Assembly: GCA_023246445.1 (NCBI GenBank)
Contig: JAHFIJ010000004.1
Coordinates: 1-53,981, forward strand
Direction of reading: 5' to 3'
Source: Candidatus Woesearchaeota archaeon
GTDB taxonomy: Archaea > Nanobdellota > Nanobdellia > SCGC-AAA011-G17 > JACQNH01
Length of the DNA stretch: 53,981 nt
Position numbers and translations under genes: made by a program. Below the pieces are notes generated by a model. It made no database searches. It was not told where the DNA came from and saw only the letters and a program-made list of their open reading frames with translations. Positions 14,897 through 22,924 of the stretch are shown in pieces. The stretch's first letter is position 1. Each line of letters begins with the position of its first letter.

Positions 14897-15658
14897 ATGG
14901 TTATTATGACTCAAAAATTAATTACGCTTAAGAAAAAGTATTACATTTATCTTGATAGAAAAGCACGTCATATAGCTCATAAGTTATCAAAGAAACAAGC
15001 AGTTACAAAACTACTATTAGATTACATAAAAGAACTTTACGAATCTGCAAAAGTAGCTAATTTGCAAAATAAGCGATTTGAGTCAGCCTATCATAATCCT
15101 ATCTCCTCTGAATTGGAGTTTCTTGTCGCAAGAGTTTTATATCACTATTCAAACTTCAAAAAAACTGATTGGAAAATATACCTAAGAAGGCAGGTTGGTA
15201 AAACTGCCCCTGATATTAGAATAGAATCTAATAACAAAACTCGTGCTATTATTGAAGTTAAAGCTAAAGCTGGGTGGATTCAACCTTTCTTTTCCAAAGA
15301 AAGATATGTTAAAGATATGAAAAAATTAAGAACTGGCGAAAGTGAATCTGACCCAGGAGATTTAATCCAGAAAGTAAAAAAGCAATTGGTAAAATACTAT
15401 AAAACATACAATGTTAAACCGGAACAAGTCTTTGTATTATTACCCTCATTAAAATCAGTGCATAGAAAAAAATCCACCCAGCAGATAAAAGATTATGAAC
15501 TCCAATTCAAAAAAAACTCAGGATTGCCACAAAAAAGTTTAATTCTTTTGTCAAATAATCCCTTGTTAGATTTAAGCTCGAAACCAAGCAGAAAACAATA
15601 TCAGGTAACGAATAACTTTGAAAAATTTGTAGAATTATTAAATAAATGTTCTAAATAA
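14897..15658 (+). CDS. PD-(D/E)XK nuclease-like protein, 253 aa
   Basis: Contains the restriction-endonuclease-like core: APDIRIE (Pro105-Asp106) followed 13 residues later by the strand IIEVKAK (Glu120, Lys122), the classical PD...(E)xK arrangement. The first about 50 residues are Lys-rich and helical (ribbon-helix-helix-like segment RKARHIAHKLSKKQAVTKLL). It lies right after the attC-like site and is bracketed by a 17-bp inverted repeat, so it is the cargo of a second cassette-like unit. Likely a DNA-degrading defence or restriction enzyme. An ATG three codons downstream (14906) has better TATA spacing. Confidence 0.65.
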   Translation: MVIMTQKLITLKKKYYIYLDRKARHIAHKLSKKQAVTKLLLDYIKELYESAKVANLQNKRFESAYHNPISSELEFLVARVLYHYSNFKKTDWKIYLRRQVGKTAPDIRIESNNKTRAIIEVKAKAGWIQPFFSKERYVKDMKKLRTGESESDPGDLIQKVKKQLVKYYKTYNVKPEQVFVLLPSLKSVHRKKSTQQIKDYELQFKKNSGLPQKSLILLSNNPLLDLSSKPSRKQYQVTNNFEKFVELLNKCSK

Positions 15659-15675
15659 GAAACCGCCACCCTGAG
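15659..15675 (-). repeat. Right inverted repeat around the nuclease ORF
   Basis: GAAACCGCCACCCTGAGT (15659-15676) starts at the penultimate base of the nuclease stop codon region and is the inverted partner of 14852-14868. Confidence 0.7.
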
Positions 15676-15880
15676 TCATACGCCTTCGCCACTTCGTGGC
15701 TCGGGGGACTGCCGAATTCTGAATTACGCATAACAGCGCAGGCTGTCCCATAATTATTTTTGCCCACTCACCAGATGCCTTGTTTTGCCTTTTGGCACAA
15801 CCTTTTTTGTAAGATTAACAATCGAGCGATGTTGCCAGTATACATTTTTTGTAATTGCTGGACAGGCTGAGCGATTATTT
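15676..15880 (+). other. Non-coding end of cassette 2 with a possible degenerate attC
   Basis: Holds a perfect TTC-loop hairpin GCCAC-TTC-GTGGC (15688-15700). Then GCATAAC (15728-15734), AGCGC and AGGCTGTCC (15740-15748), whose imperfect complement GGACAGGCTGAGCG lies at 15860-15873, about 110 nt away. The left half has the TAACAGCGC string of the attC at 14747. The right half ends GATTATT where GTTRRRY is expected, so this would be a decayed or terminal attC. No gene seen. Confidence 0.35.
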
Positions 15881-15959
15881 TTAGTTTTCCTGTGAGAAAT
15901 CCCTAAATTCTTTAACAATAACTTCAAATAATCTCACTATTGTTTCCTCATACTTTCCT

Positions 15960-16079
15960 CTAATTCCTTTTCCTTTTTCCGATTTCCGATTTCCGATTGA
16001 AGTAATTCCACGACATCATTCCCAGAGGGATTATAATAGCCCATATTATTATGTCCGCTATTTCTCCAGCTGTTAACAT
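15960..16079 (-). CDS. Small membrane ORF with a 7-bp repeat, 39 aa (possibly frameshifted from 63 aa)
   Basis: ATG at 16079 with AAGGAG 12 nt upstream; the first about 25 residues form one membrane segment (EIADIIIWAIIIPLGMMSW). The frame then crosses three tandem copies of a 7-bp unit (15976-15996) and stops at 15960. If one copy is removed, the frame continues to a stop at 15881 and gives a sensible 63-residue protein ending in a helix KYEETIVRLFEVIVKEF. Either a sequencing or replication slip or a switchable gene. Confidence 0.4.
   Translation of the reverse strand: MLTAGEIADIIIWAIIIPLGMMSWNYFNRKSEIGKRKRN
15976..15996. repeat. Three tandem copies of a 7-bp unit
   Basis: TTTCCGA three times in a row; the unit length is not a multiple of three, so copy number changes the frame of the overlapping minus-strand ORF. 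Confidence 0.8.
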
Positions 16080-16129
16080 TTCTATCGTTTGCTCCTTGAT
16101 GTTGTAACCCTAAATTTATTTAAAAACCT

Positions 16130-17143
16130 TTAAGAAACCTTAACCTCAATCTCTTTAATTAAAATAGTAGGATTAACCTCTTGAACACCATTGATTATAA
16201 ATTCTTTCCTCCCAAACATCTCATTCTTCTGAACCTTCCCTATGAGCGCAAATTGTTTCCCATTAACATCATTTTTAATGGATTCAAAAGCACTAAAATT
16301 ATCTTTCAATAATTTAACCTCATCAGTATTCTTTCCCAACAACCTACCAACATTATCTCTAAAACAAGTTGCCTTTATATTATCTGTGCCATCATCGAAA
16401 TAAAAATTTAATATAGGAACCAATTCTCCCTTGACAAATCCATGCGTATTGCAAAAGCTTTTGCCCTCTTTAATCTCAACTTTTTTAGCACAATTACCGC
16501 AAGACTCATAAAACCTAGGCTCAAACACCTGCACTATAGTTCCTGAAATTTTAACGTTTATATCATTATCCATTAACTCTATAATTTTTTTATTTAATAC
16601 ATTGCTAACCTCTTGTTCCACTACATTATCAAATTTTACATTTTTAGGATTTAAATCCAATTTAGCCCCTCTCCCCAAATGAACTTCTTTTCTCCCATTA
16701 TTCTGCCTTATCATACCACCACTAACATGTAAAATCGATCCGCTCGGCATTGAACCATTGCTTATACCATCAATTAGGGTCTCATCCCACACAACAACCC
16801 TAATAGCCTGCGTATCATCCCCTGTAATTAAATTTGCAACCTTTCCCTCTCTTCCATTTTTATTATAAGATCTTATAGCATCTATCTTTAATAATTTACA
16901 ATTAAAAGCAATATTCCTCATTCCCTCTCTTAATTCCTCAATCTTAAAATCCTTTCCGCTATAATCCTCAAAAACACTTACACCCAGCTCATTAGCAATT
17001 ATATGTAAAGCGCCATGTTTGCTGATTAAATCAGACAATTTAGCCAGTTTCTCACTTACCTTAGAATTAATCTCTCCTTCATTTAAGCCCTTCTCTTTTT
17101 TTATCTTTTCCACAATTTGTTCGTATGTTAGCTGCGAAATCAT
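16130..17143 (-). CDS. Replication protein A (single-strand DNA-binding)
   Basis: Archaeal RPA of 337 aa with repeated OB-fold domains: one around residues 70-150 (NCKLLKIDAIRSYNKNG and IRVVVWDE), another around 195-300 with an inserted zinc finger (Cys215, Cys218, Cys231, His234: CGNC...CNTHG). It coats single-stranded DNA in replication and repair. The N-terminal helical part (1-60) is typical. It stands alone on its strand between the cassette segment and the pilin operon. Confidence 0.85.
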   Translation of the reverse strand: MISQLTYEQIVEKIKKEKGLNEGEINSKVSEKLAKLSDLISKHGALHIIANELGVSVFEDYSGKDFKIEELREGMRNIAFNCKLLKIDAIRSYNKNGREGKVANLITGDDTQAIRVVVWDETLIDGISNGSMPSGSILHVSGGMIRQNNGRKEVHLGRGAKLDLNPKNVKFDNVVEQEVSNVLNKKIIELMDNDINVKISGTIVQVFEPRFYESCGNCAKKVEIKEGKSFCNTHGFVKGELVPILNFYFDDGTDNIKATCFRDNVGRLLGKNTDEVKLLKDNFSAFESIKNDVNGKQFALIGKVQKNEMFGRKEFIINGVQEVNPTILIKEIEVKVS

Positions 17144-17234
17144 TTTAGGATTTTTATAAACTCTATTTTATTTAAAAACATTATTGTTCTCTAGTTATAC
17201 GCCCACCCAAAAGTAAATAAATTTAGTTACTATT

Positions 17235-17972
17235 CTACTTTTCAACTGCAAAATTTACTTCAAGAGTTTTAATTTCCCCTTTATAAAAGAATTTCTTGCC
17301 AGTATCTATTGTAACAAAAAGATACTTACCAAAATCCCTCGTAACTATCTTAAACCCATACCCCTTAAGACAGTCTATCAAATTAATATTAGATTTGAGA
17401 TTACAGCTATCAATCTTATCCCAAACATCTGTAATTAGCCTAAAATCTTTAATTTCAATCTTAAATCTCGGCTTTATAATATTCCACTCAACATTCTTAT
17501 CTTGTTTTATGCTAAATTTAACATCCTTTTTCTTCTCTCCAGCAATAAAAGAGTCTGAAACACCTATCTCATCATCAGTAAACTCAGCATATTTAAAATC
17601 ATTAACTAATTCATTGAAACTTCTCATAAACTCTATCTTTAATTGTCTTTTTAAGTCAGGCCTGCAAACGTCTAAAGCCAAAACAGCTAAATTATCAATA
17701 AAACAATTGCTTGGGATCTCATTAGATTTGCTCCATCCTGCCTTTTCCCCCAATCTTAATAAGCTTCTTTTAAATGCTTCATTTCCAAAATACTCAAGAT
17801 TAAATTTCATCTCATCTCCCTCTTGGTATAATTGTATTAATTTTGCTTCATTGCTTCCATAATAAGCCCCGCTCATCGTATCCTTTGCAACAATACCATA
17901 TTCCATTAAAATATAAACTGCTATTAAAAATCCAGTTACAGCAATTGTCATTAGCCATCCCTTCTTATTCAT
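17235..17972 (-). CDS. Pilin-like protein, 245 aa
   Basis: Starts MNKKGWLM followed by a hydrophobic stretch to about residue 26: a class III-like KKG junction. The exposed part is about 215 residues with a few cysteines and strand-forming segments near the end (DFGKYLFVTIDTG). No known domain. Last gene of a minus-strand operon of seven pilin-like genes (17235-21544); it overlaps the previous stop by 8 nt. Unlike most others it lacks Glu at +3, so its processing is less certain. Confidence 0.75.
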   Translation of the reverse strand: MNKKGWLMTIAVTGFLIAVYILMEYGIVAKDTMSGAYYGSNEAKLIQLYQEGDEMKFNLEYFGNEAFKRSLLRLGEKAGWSKSNEIPSNCFIDNLAVLALDVCRPDLKRQLKIEFMRSFNELVNDFKYAEFTDDEIGVSDSFIAGEKKKDVKFSIKQDKNVEWNIIKPRFKIEIKDFRLITDVWDKIDSCNLKSNINLIDCLKGYGFKIVTRDFGKYLFVTIDTGKKFFYKGEIKTLEVNFAVEK

Positions 17973-18696
17973 TTCTTTCCCTCAACCCCAAACCGCAGGA
18001 CTCAATAATCACTTCTACTTGCCCATCATAATTTTCGCTTTTAATAACCCCTCTGCCAAATGTTTTATAAAAATAAGGATTATCGCTGTATTCACCTTCT
18101 AAACAATCTTTTTTAAAAATAGTATCATCCTCAAGAGCATCTTTCTTGGAATTTAAAACATAAACATTAATTGTAGGTTCTGCATTAGAGCTATAAGGCG
18201 TATTCCTTGTTGGTTGATTCATAATTCTTATAGAAAAAGTTTTATCCCCTTTATATAAACGATAAAATAATCTATATCTTGGTGTTAAATCAAAAAATTT
18301 CCCACTGGAAAGATAATCTTGGGTTATAAATCTCCTCGAATTCATAATCTTCCAACTAATATCTCTAAAATCATCTTGAAAATTGCCTTTATATAAAAGA
18401 GCCATAATATATAAAAAATCAATTACTTTACTATCTCTGTTTAATCCTAACTCGCTTAATCTGCCTAAACCCTCATTCCCTAAATCTATATTTCCTAATC
18501 CGGTATTTAAAAAAATCAGTAAATCATTTTTAACATCCAGAGAATATATATCTTCCATTCCATGATCTATACCCCCACTTAAATAACCACTAGCCAATAT
18601 TAAGAATATAATCCCGACTATTGACAATAAAAAAGCTAATAATAAATCCCCAAATATATCCTCTGTCTGCCCTTTTCTATCAATTATAAGTCCCAT
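17965..18696 (-). CDS. Pilin-like protein, 243 aa
   Basis: Signal DRKG followed by QTED and a hydrophobic helix at about residues 16-38: class III cleavage after Gly9 with Glu at +3. The ectodomain has two cysteines near the C-terminus (DCLEG, SCGLG). Overlaps the downstream gene by 8 nt and the upstream one by 17 nt. Not recognised beyond the signal. Confidence 0.8.
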   Translation of the reverse strand: MGLIIDRKGQTEDIFGDLLLAFLLSIVGIIFLILASGYLSGGIDHGMEDIYSLDVKNDLLIFLNTGLGNIDLGNEGLGRLSELGLNRDSKVIDFLYIMALLYKGNFQDDFRDISWKIMNSRRFITQDYLSSGKFFDLTPRYRLFYRLYKGDKTFSIRIMNQPTRNTPYSSNAEPTINVYVLNSKKDALEDDTIFKKDCLEGEYSDNPYFYKTFGRGVIKSENYDGQVEVIIESCGLGLRERNE

Positions 18697-19123
18697 ATTC
18701 TAATCTCATCTCCATTGGCTTTAACCCATTATCCTCAACAAAAACTAAAGCGCTGTCAGTTCTGGTTTTATATCCGCCAACCTGATTGCTTATCCAATCT
18801 TTAAACAATTTACCATCCACAAATAAGCCAGCTCTTATATATCTCTTTAATTCCTTAGTGCACTTTTCTAAATTTTCAGATTTAAATTTCCCAATATCTA
18901 TTACTGGAGTCTCATATTTATCAGAAGCAAAGCAGTTAGTGCTGTGTGTTAATGTATATTTAATTGCACTTCCCTCTATAAAATCCTTAGTCTTGAAAGA
19001 TTCCTCTTTAATTGAATTTAAAACCACAATAAAAGCCACAAATAAAAGTGTTAAAAAGACCAAAGCCATAAATATATACAGCACTTTTCTGCCAAAATCA
19101 TAATCTCCCTTCTTATTTATCAT
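18680..19123 (-). CDS. Pilin-like protein, 147 aa
   Basis: Start set at the ATG at 19123 (MINKKGDYDFG) because GAGGAG lies 4 nt upstream (19128-19133); the frame is open further up to a TTG at 19168 but that has no binding site. Class III junction KKG followed by a charged patch and a hydrophobic helix (VLYIFMALVFLTLLFVAFIV). Small ectodomain with two cysteines. Overlaps the upstream gene by 11 nt. Confidence 0.75.
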   Translation of the reverse strand: MINKKGDYDFGRKVLYIFMALVFLTLLFVAFIVVLNSIKEESFKTKDFIEGSAIKYTLTHSTNCFASDKYETPVIDIGKFKSENLEKCTKELKRYIRAGLFVDGKLFKDWISNQVGGYKTRTDSALVFVEDNGLKPMEMRLEYGTYN

Positions 19124-19475
19124 CAATCTCCTCTTCATAAATATTAAAAACATTATTTTTTCTCTCAACTATAATAAGTTTATTTCCATTAAGATTATCA
19201 AAAATCCCAGCCTTAGTTTTTTTAATATCTAAATTATCTTCTGTTAAATAAACACCACTATTAACAGAATAAACTATTCCTGAATCACTATCTATATTTT
19301 TAACAAGATTACTGCCTAGTTTTAATTGTTGAGACAAAGACAAAGCATATCCTTTGCTTCCGGCACCATAATATTGATTCAAAGCAAACATCATCATTGC
19401 AAAAAAGAAAATCCCCCCTATAACCTGAAACAGATTCATGGTTTCCAGAACAGTTGCATCGCCTTTTTTATTCAT
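19113..19475 (-). CDS. Pilin-like protein, 120 aa
   Basis: Start set at ATG 19475 (MNKKGDATVLETMNLF) by the strong GAGGAG at 19483-19488; the in-frame TTG five codons earlier forms part of that binding site. Class III junction KKG followed by a hydrophobic helix containing GGIFFFAMMMFAL. The ectodomain is short (about 85 residues), closer in size to a classical major pilin than its neighbours. Confidence 0.75.
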   Translation of the reverse strand: MNKKGDATVLETMNLFQVIGGIFFFAMMMFALNQYYGAGSKGYALSLSQQLKLGSNLVKNIDSDSGIVYSVNSGVYLTEDNLDIKKTKAGIFDNLNGNKLIIVERKNNVFNIYEEEIDDK

Positions 19476-19482
19476 AAATTTT

Positions 19483-19488
19483 CTCCTC
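19483..19488 (-). promoter_or_regulatory. Ribosome binding site GAGGAG deciding the 19475 start
   Basis: GAGGAG on the minus strand, 7 nt before the ATG at 19475; it rules out the upstream TTG as the start. Confidence 0.6.
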
Positions 19489-20932
19489 AATTAATTGTTG
19501 TTACATCGCTTTCAGATTCTTTAAAGTCTTTCTCATATAAACAAACCTTGTTGTCTTGTTTTATCCTAAACGATAATTCATTACCCTGCAGCAGATTTTT
19601 ACTTCGTTCTGCCAGATTTAAAACTCTCTTCATGACAGAATTATCAGTATTCTTATTATCCATCTCTAAAAACCCACCTAATCCTAATTCCCTTTTATAC
19701 TCCTCAGTAAAAGGATCTATTGTAATAGAGTAAACCCCTGGTCTTTTAGCAGGATCATTTGTAGATGGTATCCCTCTAAAATCTTCAACAATATCTTTGG
19801 ATTGCACCTCTTCGATATCAATATCCCTCATAGTTATTAATAATCTGTCAAATTGTTTTCCATTAAAACAAGGTGAAACTCTTTCATCCTTGGCAAGCTC
19901 AACAAACCTGTAATCTGTTAAAATATTATCCACAAATGTAAAAACTGTTAATAACATTTGCATTCCTTTATCAGAAATAAAAAATACAATCCCTAATTTA
20001 TTCTCTATATCTAAATTATCTAAATCATCTCTTAATAAAAAATCTACAAATTCCTTATCCTGATACGGTATTGATATTGCAACATACCTTATAAAAGATT
20101 TTGATTCTTTATCTGCATTTATCTCTATTCTTTTAAAAAGGTTATCAATTATTATTCCATCCACACCACTGCTTGTATCATCAATAGAACGAATTAATTC
20201 TGCATAAAGAGAATTTAAAATTTCAAGGTTTAAAGAAGGTTTTTCTCCAAACCCAATTGATATTAAGTTCAATTTAGGATAAAATTTAATTCTTGTATTT
20301 ATCAAATCAGAATATTCGTCAAAAGAATTTTCTCTTACTTCAAAACCAAGATTCAGCTTAAACCAAGGGCTTGGGCTTCCTTCTATTAAAAAAGAGCCAC
20401 CCATTCCAAACGGGCAGTCCATTCCATTTGTAGGATACTTTGCCCAGGAATTATATTGTGGATCAATAGCGCAATGTGTCAAAATATTTTTATCATAAGA
20501 GATGCAATTGCTCGAGCCGCACTCAAAAACAAAAAAAGGCGATTTCCCAAGCAGCCCAATATCATTTATAAAACCCTCAAAATCTTTCGCCCCTAAATAC
20601 CCACAAGAACAAACACAGCTTTTATCCTTGCATTCATCATTCTCGGGTTTTAAGACAAGAGATTGCGCATTTGCATGAAAAGGTAATATTTTAAGTGCAT
20701 ATTTATCATCCTTGCCAAAAACAGCAATCGGTTTTTTAAATCCGCAGCTAAAACTAATCTCTTTCTCAGCATCATTAACCGCCCTATTAATTCCTTCAGT
20801 TAACAAACCAAAACAATCCTTCTCAATAAAAAATAGTTTAGCAAAATAGATTGCTACAGACATAAACAATATGAATAATATAATGCCTGCTAAGAAACTT
20901 TCACTTTGCCCTCTTTTAAAAAATTTTACCAT
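19487..20932 (-). CDS. Large pilin-like protein, 481 aa
   Basis: KRG followed by QSES and a hydrophobic helix (about residues 11-31): class III signal with Glu at +3. The ectodomain is about 445 residues, far larger than a filament subunit, and Cys-rich in one place (CKDKSCVCSCG near residue 103 on). Such size suggests a tip protein, adhesin or scaffold rather than a filament body subunit. Central member of the pilin-like operon; its stop codon overlaps the ribosome binding site of the next gene. Confidence 0.8.
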   Translation of the reverse strand: MVKFFKRGQSESFLAGIILFILFMSVAIYFAKLFFIEKDCFGLLTEGINRAVNDAEKEISFSCGFKKPIAVFGKDDKYALKILPFHANAQSLVLKPENDECKDKSCVCSCGYLGAKDFEGFINDIGLLGKSPFFVFECGSSNCISYDKNILTHCAIDPQYNSWAKYPTNGMDCPFGMGGSFLIEGSPSPWFKLNLGFEVRENSFDEYSDLINTRIKFYPKLNLISIGFGEKPSLNLEILNSLYAELIRSIDDTSSGVDGIIIDNLFKRIEINADKESKSFIRYVAISIPYQDKEFVDFLLRDDLDNLDIENKLGIVFFISDKGMQMLLTVFTFVDNILTDYRFVELAKDERVSPCFNGKQFDRLLITMRDIDIEEVQSKDIVEDFRGIPSTNDPAKRPGVYSITIDPFTEEYKRELGLGGFLEMDNKNTDNSVMKRVLNLAERSKNLLQGNELSFRIKQDNKVCLYEKDFKESESDVTTIN

Positions 20933-20948
20933 AATAATTCTATTCGCT

Positions 20949-21119
20949 TTATTTAACTGATTTCCACATATTCATAATACTATCCCAAAACGTATTTATA
21001 GAGGATCCAAACTTCCCGGAAGCACTGTAAATAATCATTAAAACAATTATTAACACAACTAAAGCAATTATCCCCAATACTATAAACCTTATCTCCAAAT
21101 CACCTTTTTTATTAATCAT
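20949..21119 (-). CDS. Minimal pilin-like protein, 56 aa
   Basis: An ATG at 21119 opens MINKKGDLEIRF followed by one hydrophobic helix (IVLGIIALVVLIIVLMIIY) and a 25-residue tail ending KSVK. It has the class III junction KKG with Glu at +3 but almost no ectodomain. It lies in the operon between the 126- and 481-residue pilin-like genes, in the same orientation, so it is probably a genuine minor subunit that standard gene length cut-offs would miss. Confidence 0.75.
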   Translation of the reverse strand: MINKKGDLEIRFIVLGIIALVVLIIVLMIIYSASGKFGSSINTFWDSIMNMWKSVK

Positions 21120-21163
21120 AAGAATTTATCAAAGAATTAACTATATAAATATTTTGTGTGCAC

Positions 21164-21544
21164 CTATCCCGTTGGGCATGTTATCTTATCGCATTTAACA
21201 CCTAGATCAATACCATTAACATCTTTTACATTTATCTTAAATTTTCTTTCAGAACAAGTATAGAACTTATCATTTTCATCTTCTTTTCCATCTTTATTAA
21301 CATCTATCCAATTATAAGTTTTGCAAAAACTAGCCTCATTCCCTAGACTACAATAAGTCTCACATTGACTTCTCCATAGATTCAATTGCTGCTGTGGTAT
21401 TTGAACAGTTTGAGGCACTCCACCCACCAATCTCTCAGCCCCACCAGTAAAGAACACCAAAGCAATAACTAAAACAACTAAACCTATAGCTGCAATTATT
21501 ATAAAATTCAGTGAAAGTTCAGCCCCTTTTTTATTAACATTCAT
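21164..21544 (-). CDS. Pilin-like protein, 126 aa
   Basis: MNVNKKG followed by AELSLNF and a hydrophobic helix (IIIAAIGLVVLVIALVFF): class III signal with Glu at +2. The ectodomain of about 95 residues has six cysteines and a DVNKDGKEDEND loop resembling a calcium-binding EF-hand/dockerin loop. First gene of the 17235-21544 operon and the most pilin-like in size, so it is a candidate major subunit. Confidence 0.8.
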   Translation of the reverse strand: MNVNKKGAELSLNFIIIAAIGLVVLVIALVFFTGGAERLVGGVPQTVQIPQQQLNLWRSQCETYCSLGNEASFCKTYNWIDVNKDGKEDENDKFYTCSERKFKINVKDVNGIDLGVKCDKITCPTG

Positions 21545-21594
21545 AAAAATTCAATACTAGTTACCTATTTAAATATTTCGAATCTATTAATTGT

Positions 21595-22371
21595 ATGAAT
21601 AAAATCAATCTAACGCCACCAAACATAAAAGAGCTATCAAAAAAAGGATTTAAATGCCTGGACTTGCATATGCACTCAAATTTTTCAGACGGCTCCACAA
21701 CTCCTGAAGCAATAGTCAAAATAGCAGAAGAAAAAAACCTAATAGTTTCTATAACAGATCATAACGAAATAGAAGGCGTAAAAAAAGCAATAAACATTAA
21801 TAAAAACATTGTAATCCCCGGAATTGAATTAACCTCTAGAAACGCAAAAGATATACTAGTTTATTTTTACAACTTAAAAGACTTGGAAGATTTCTACAAT
21901 AAATATATTAAAAACAATAAAATTCACCCAAGAGCGGGCTTTGACTTAAAATGTTTAAAACTATCAATGAAATCTATATTAAACTGCCTAAAAAACTATA
22001 ACTGTTTAAAAGTCATACCCCACCCATTTGCTTTAAAGCCGAAAACAAACTACAGATATTTCAAAAAAAGACCAAATCTCTTAAAAGAAATGGATGTTAT
22101 TGAAGTATTGCAGTGCATGCAGACAAGGAAAAAAACTATAAAATCAATAGGTTGGGCAGAATCAATAAACAAGCCGATGCTGGGGGGATCAGATTCTCAC
22201 ACATCAGCAACTATAGGCTCGGTTATTACTCTGGTTAAAGCAAACAACATAAAACAAATATTAGATCAGATAAAAAAAGATAAAACAACTATTTATGGCT
22301 TGGAACTTCCATTCTATAAAAAATTGCAAATATATTTAAAGTTGATTTTCAGAAACATTAACCTAACATGA
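21595..22371 (+). CDS. PHP-domain phosphoesterase
   Basis: Metal-binding motifs of the PHP superfamily are in order: DLHMHSNFSDGS (about residues 23-34), SITDHNE (about 57-63), the Glu of GIELTSR (about 81), a His in VIPHPF (about 140) and GSDSH near residue 200. Length 258 aa suits stand-alone PHP phosphatases. Its stop overlaps the start of carS by 4 nt. Substrate not predictable; co-transcription with lipid synthesis is the only contextual hint. Confidence 0.85.
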   Translation: MNKINLTPPNIKELSKKGFKCLDLHMHSNFSDGSTTPEAIVKIAEEKNLIVSITDHNEIEGVKKAININKNIVIPGIELTSRNAKDILVYFYNLKDLEDFYNKYIKNNKIHPRAGFDLKCLKLSMKSILNCLKNYNCLKVIPHPFALKPKTNYRYFKKRPNLLKEMDVIEVLQCMQTRKKTIKSIGWAESINKPMLGGSDSHTSATIGSVITLVKANNIKQILDQIKKDKTTIYGLELPFYKKLQIYLKLIFRNINLT

Positions 22372-22919
22372 TACTTGAACTAATATTAAAAGCAATATAC
22401 TTTTTTCTTCCAGCCTATTTCTCTAATATGACGCCGCCAGTTATAGTTAACATTCCATTTATAAAAAAATTTAACTTTCCTTTAGATTTTAAGAAAATTT
22501 TATTCAAAAAAAGAATTTTTGGGGATAATAAAACCATAATAGGCTCAATCTCAGGCATCATAGCCTCTTTAATTATATTCCAGATTCAAAAATATTTATT
22601 TAATTTTAATTTCTTTCAAAATATTTCAATCATAAACTACAATGAATTATCTCTATTATTTCCTTTTTTGCTGGGTTTTGGAACAGTTTTAGGCGACATA
22701 ATAAAAAGCTTCATCAAAAGAAGATTAAATATACTTCCAGGCGCTTCATTTCCGATAGCAGACCAATTAGATTTTGTTATCTTCGCTTTATTGCTCTCTT
22801 CATTAATCTACATCCCTTCAATCAATATTATCCTTGTATTGATTATAATCACTCCAATCTTATGTTTAATAATTAATTTTATAGCATTTAAATTAAAACT
22901 AAAAAAAGTTTGGTATTAA
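22368..22919 (+). CDS. carS: CDP-archaeol synthase (CarS)
   Basis: Membrane enzyme that transfers CMP from CTP to unsaturated archaeol, a step in archaeal phospholipid synthesis. The sequence shows the family features: YFSNMTPPV near residue 17, KRIFGDNKTIIG near 48, GFGTVLGDIIKSFIKRR near 100 and the P-(G/I)-ADQLDF motif near 122, within about five membrane segments. At 183 aa it has the family's length. Overlaps the PHP gene by 4 nt. Confidence 0.88.
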   Translation: MILELILKAIYFFLPAYFSNMTPPVIVNIPFIKKFNFPLDFKKILFKKRIFGDNKTIIGSISGIIASLIIFQIQKYLFNFNFFQNISIINYNELSLLFPFLLGFGTVLGDIIKSFIKRRLNILPGASFPIADQLDFVIFALLLSSLIYIPSINIILVLIIITPILCLIINFIAFKLKLKKVWY

Positions 22920-22924
22920 ATCCG

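Noticed and set aside
14852-15675. Insertion sequence with terminal inverted repeats
   Set aside because: The enclosed ORF has no transposase motifs, there is no target-site duplication visible, and the right repeat abuts the stop codon.
17296-17862. 188-codon plus-strand frame opposite the 245-aa pilin-like gene
   Set aside because: It is a Ser/Leu-rich shadow of the minus-strand gene, which has a clear signal peptide and operon context.
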